From an uncultured beta proteobacterium (GTDB taxonomy: Bacteria; Pseudomonadota; Gammaproteobacteria; Burkholderiales; Burkholderiaceae): a stretch of 6,412 bases of DNA. A program made the translations under genes and the position numbers. Positions 5,007 through 6,412 of the stretch are shown here, one piece after another (the first letter of the stretch is position 1; each line of letters begins with the position of its first letter). The stretch is taken from NCBI GenBank assembly GCA_903909925.1, contig CAIVXR010000025.1:1-6412 (forward strand), written 5' to 3'. Under the pieces are notes generated by a model. That model ran no database searches, was not told the origin of the DNA, and was given only the letters and a program-made list of their open reading frames with translations.

Positions 5007-6412
5007 ATGGCTACCCGTAAAACTTCCGAATACAGCGAATCGTCGATTCAGGTCCTAAAAGGCCTAGAACCAGTCCGTCAGCGCCCGGGTATGTACACCC
5101 GAACTGATAATCCCTTACATATTATTCAAGAGGTCTTAGATAACGCCTCTGACGAAGCCTTAGGTGGGTTTGGCAAGCAGATTATTGTGACGATGCACAC
5201 TGATGGCAGCGTGAGTGTTGAAGATGATGGTCGGGGCATTCCTGTGGGAATGCATCCGACAGAAAAACTCCCTGTAGTTGAAATCGTTTTTACCCAATTA
5301 CACGCTGGTGGCAAATTTGAAAAAGGCTCTGGTGGTGCATACGCATTCTCAGGTGGTTTGCATGGTGTTGGTGTTTCTGTCACCAATGCACTCTCCAAAA
5401 GATTAGAAGTCACGGTTTGGCGTGAAGGGCAAGTATCCACTTTAACTTTTGCTGATGGCAGAGTCATCGAGAAGCTCAAAACAAAACCATCAACTAAGCA
5501 AGATAAAACTCACGGCACAAGGGTGCGAGCCTGGCCTGATGGAAAGTATTTCGATAGCTCAAGCATTCCCATGGCTGACTTGATTCGCCTCTTGCGCTCA
5601 AAGGCAGTGCTATTGCCTGGCGTAAAAGTCACCCTCATTCAAGAAAAATCTGGTGATAGCCAAACTTGGCAATATGCTCAAGGTCTTCGTGGTTACTTAA
5701 ATGAAGCGATTGCGCAAGCTGGCCATGGACCAGAAGTCATTCCACCATTTGAAGCAGAGCAATACGCTACTGGCACCGGCGAAGATGATTCTTTTGCTGA
5801 AGGTGAGGGCGCTGCTTGGGTTGTTTGCTGGACCGAAGATGGTGCGCCGGTGCGCGAGAGTTATGTGAACCTCATTCCAACGCCTGCTGGCGGCACGCAT
5901 GAGAGCGGTTTGCGTGAAGGCCTCTTTAATGCCGTCAAAGGCTTTATTGAAATGCATGCCTTGCAACCCAAAGGGGTCAAGTTGATGCCTGAAGACGTGT
6001 TTGCCCGCGCCTCATTTATTTTGTCAGCCAAAGTATTGGATCCACAGTTTCAAGGCCAAATCAAGGAACGTTTAAATTCTCGTGATGCAGTCAGACTGGT
6101 ATCGGGTTATGCCAAGTCAGCTTTAGAACTTTGGCTAAATCAGCATGTAGACTACGGCCGCAAATTAGCTGACTTGGTGATTAAGCAAGCTCAAGCTAGA
6201 ACCCGGGCAGGTCAAAAGGTTGAAAAGAAAAAATCTTCTGGCGTTGCTGTTTTGCCAGGTAAGCTGACTGACTGTGAGAGTCAAGATATCTCTATGAATG
6301 AGATCTTCCTGGTTGAGGGTGATTCCGCTGGTGGCTCAGCCAAAATGGGTCGCAATAAAGAGTATCAAGCCATCTTGCCTCTACGCGGCAAGGTTCTTAA
6401 CACTTGGGAAGC
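5007..6412 (+). CDS. parE: DNA topoisomerase IV subunit B ParE, N-terminal 468 codons (3' end beyond the window)
   Basis: ParE is the ATPase subunit of topoisomerase IV, which with ParC unlinks daughter chromosomes. The frame is open from the ATG to the edge. The GHKL ATPase domain shows E42 (general base) and N46 in QEVLDNASDEA, DDGRGIPVG at 73-81, and the ATP-lid glycines GGLHGVGVSV at 116-125. The transducer domain follows with ESYVNLIPTPAGGTH. The TOPRIM domain begins with EIFLVEGDSAGGSA, where E437 is the metal-binding glutamate, then PLRGKVLNTWE at 458-468. NTWE after the lysine and the RPGMYT opening are typical of ParE and not of GyrB. The usual length is about 630-660 residues, so the end of TOPRIM and the C-terminal part are missing. 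It is divergent from the CoA-transferase gene across 79 bp. No Shine-Dalgarno is seen. Confidence 0.97.
   Translation, partial: MATRKTSEYSESSIQVLKGLEPVRQRPGMYTRTDNPLHIIQEVLDNASDEALGGFGKQIIVTMHTDGSVSVEDDGRGIPVGMHPTEKLPVVEIVFTQLHAGGKFEKGSGGAYAFSGGLHGVGVSVTNALSKRLEVTVWREGQVSTLTFADGRVIEKLKTKPSTKQDKTHGTRVRAWPDGKYFDSSSIPMADLIRLLRSKAVLLPGVKVTLIQEKSGDSQTWQYAQGLRGYLNEAIAQAGHGPEVIPPFEAEQYATGTGEDDSFAEGEGAAWVVCWTEDGAPVRESYVNLIPTPAGGTHESGLREGLFNAVKGFIEMHALQPKGVKLMPEDVFARASFILSAKVLDPQFQGQIKERLNSRDAVRLVSGYAKSALELWLNQHVDYGRKLADLVIKQAQARTRAGQKVEKKKSSGVAVLPGKLTDCESQDISMNEIFLVEGDSAGGSAKMGRNKEYQAILPLRGKVLNTWE

Noticed and set aside
5126..5966. Minus-strand open frames 5126-5479 and 5697-5966 opposite parE
   Set aside because: They are antisense shadows of conserved ATPase and transducer coding sequence. 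The products are low-complexity and unlike any family I know.
5007..6412. Reading the right-hand gene as gyrB near an origin, with the DnaA boxes as part of oriC
   Set aside because: The PLRGK-VLNTWE segment and the RPGMYT opening fit ParE. The boxes are 2.8 kb away with operon genes between, and no dnaA or dnaN is present.

Overview
The window looks like ordinary chromosome of a betaproteobacterium, most likely a Burkholderiales member close to Polynucleobacter. I infer this from the moderate base composition and from the style of the ParE N-terminus, the CoA-transferase N-terminus and the MFS N-terminus, all recalled from family knowledge and not searched. Coding is dense. I see no insertion sequence, phage gene, CRISPR array or other sign of recent transfer.

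Left part (1-1980, minus strand) concerns thiamine. The 5' half of thiC (HMP-phosphate synthase) runs off the left edge. A TPP riboswitch at 976-1069 precedes it. The leader holds three competing helices that together make a readable translational switch over the thiC ribosome binding site. Just upstream, in the same direction, lies a Nudix hydrolase of the DUF4743 type, a family linked to clean-up of damaged thiamine diphosphate. One gene would then make the cofactor precursor and its neighbour would remove spoiled cofactor.

Middle (1981-2339): a 233-bp gap carries a perfect inverted pair of DnaA-box sequences (2176-2198), followed by a minus-strand tRNA-Arg(CCT) with encoded CCA at 2214-2288.

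Right-centre (2340-4927, minus strand) is a tight three-gene unit: a class III (CaiB/BaiF) CoA-transferase, an MFS carboxylate-type transporter 3 bp downstream, and a 46-residue single-span membrane peptide whose start overlaps the transporter stop (ATGA). The natural reading is uptake of an organic acid followed by its activation to a CoA thioester. The substrate is not visible.

Right edge (5007-6412, plus strand): the first 468 codons of parE (topoisomerase IV subunit B), divergent from the CoA-transferase across a 79-bp gap. A good -10 box ends 8 nt before its ATG and there is no Shine-Dalgarno, so a leaderless mRNA is possible.

I do not see a wholly new system. The points most worth a second look are the thiC switch architecture, the unannotated 46-aa membrane peptide, the Nudix-thiC pairing and the paired DnaA boxes.
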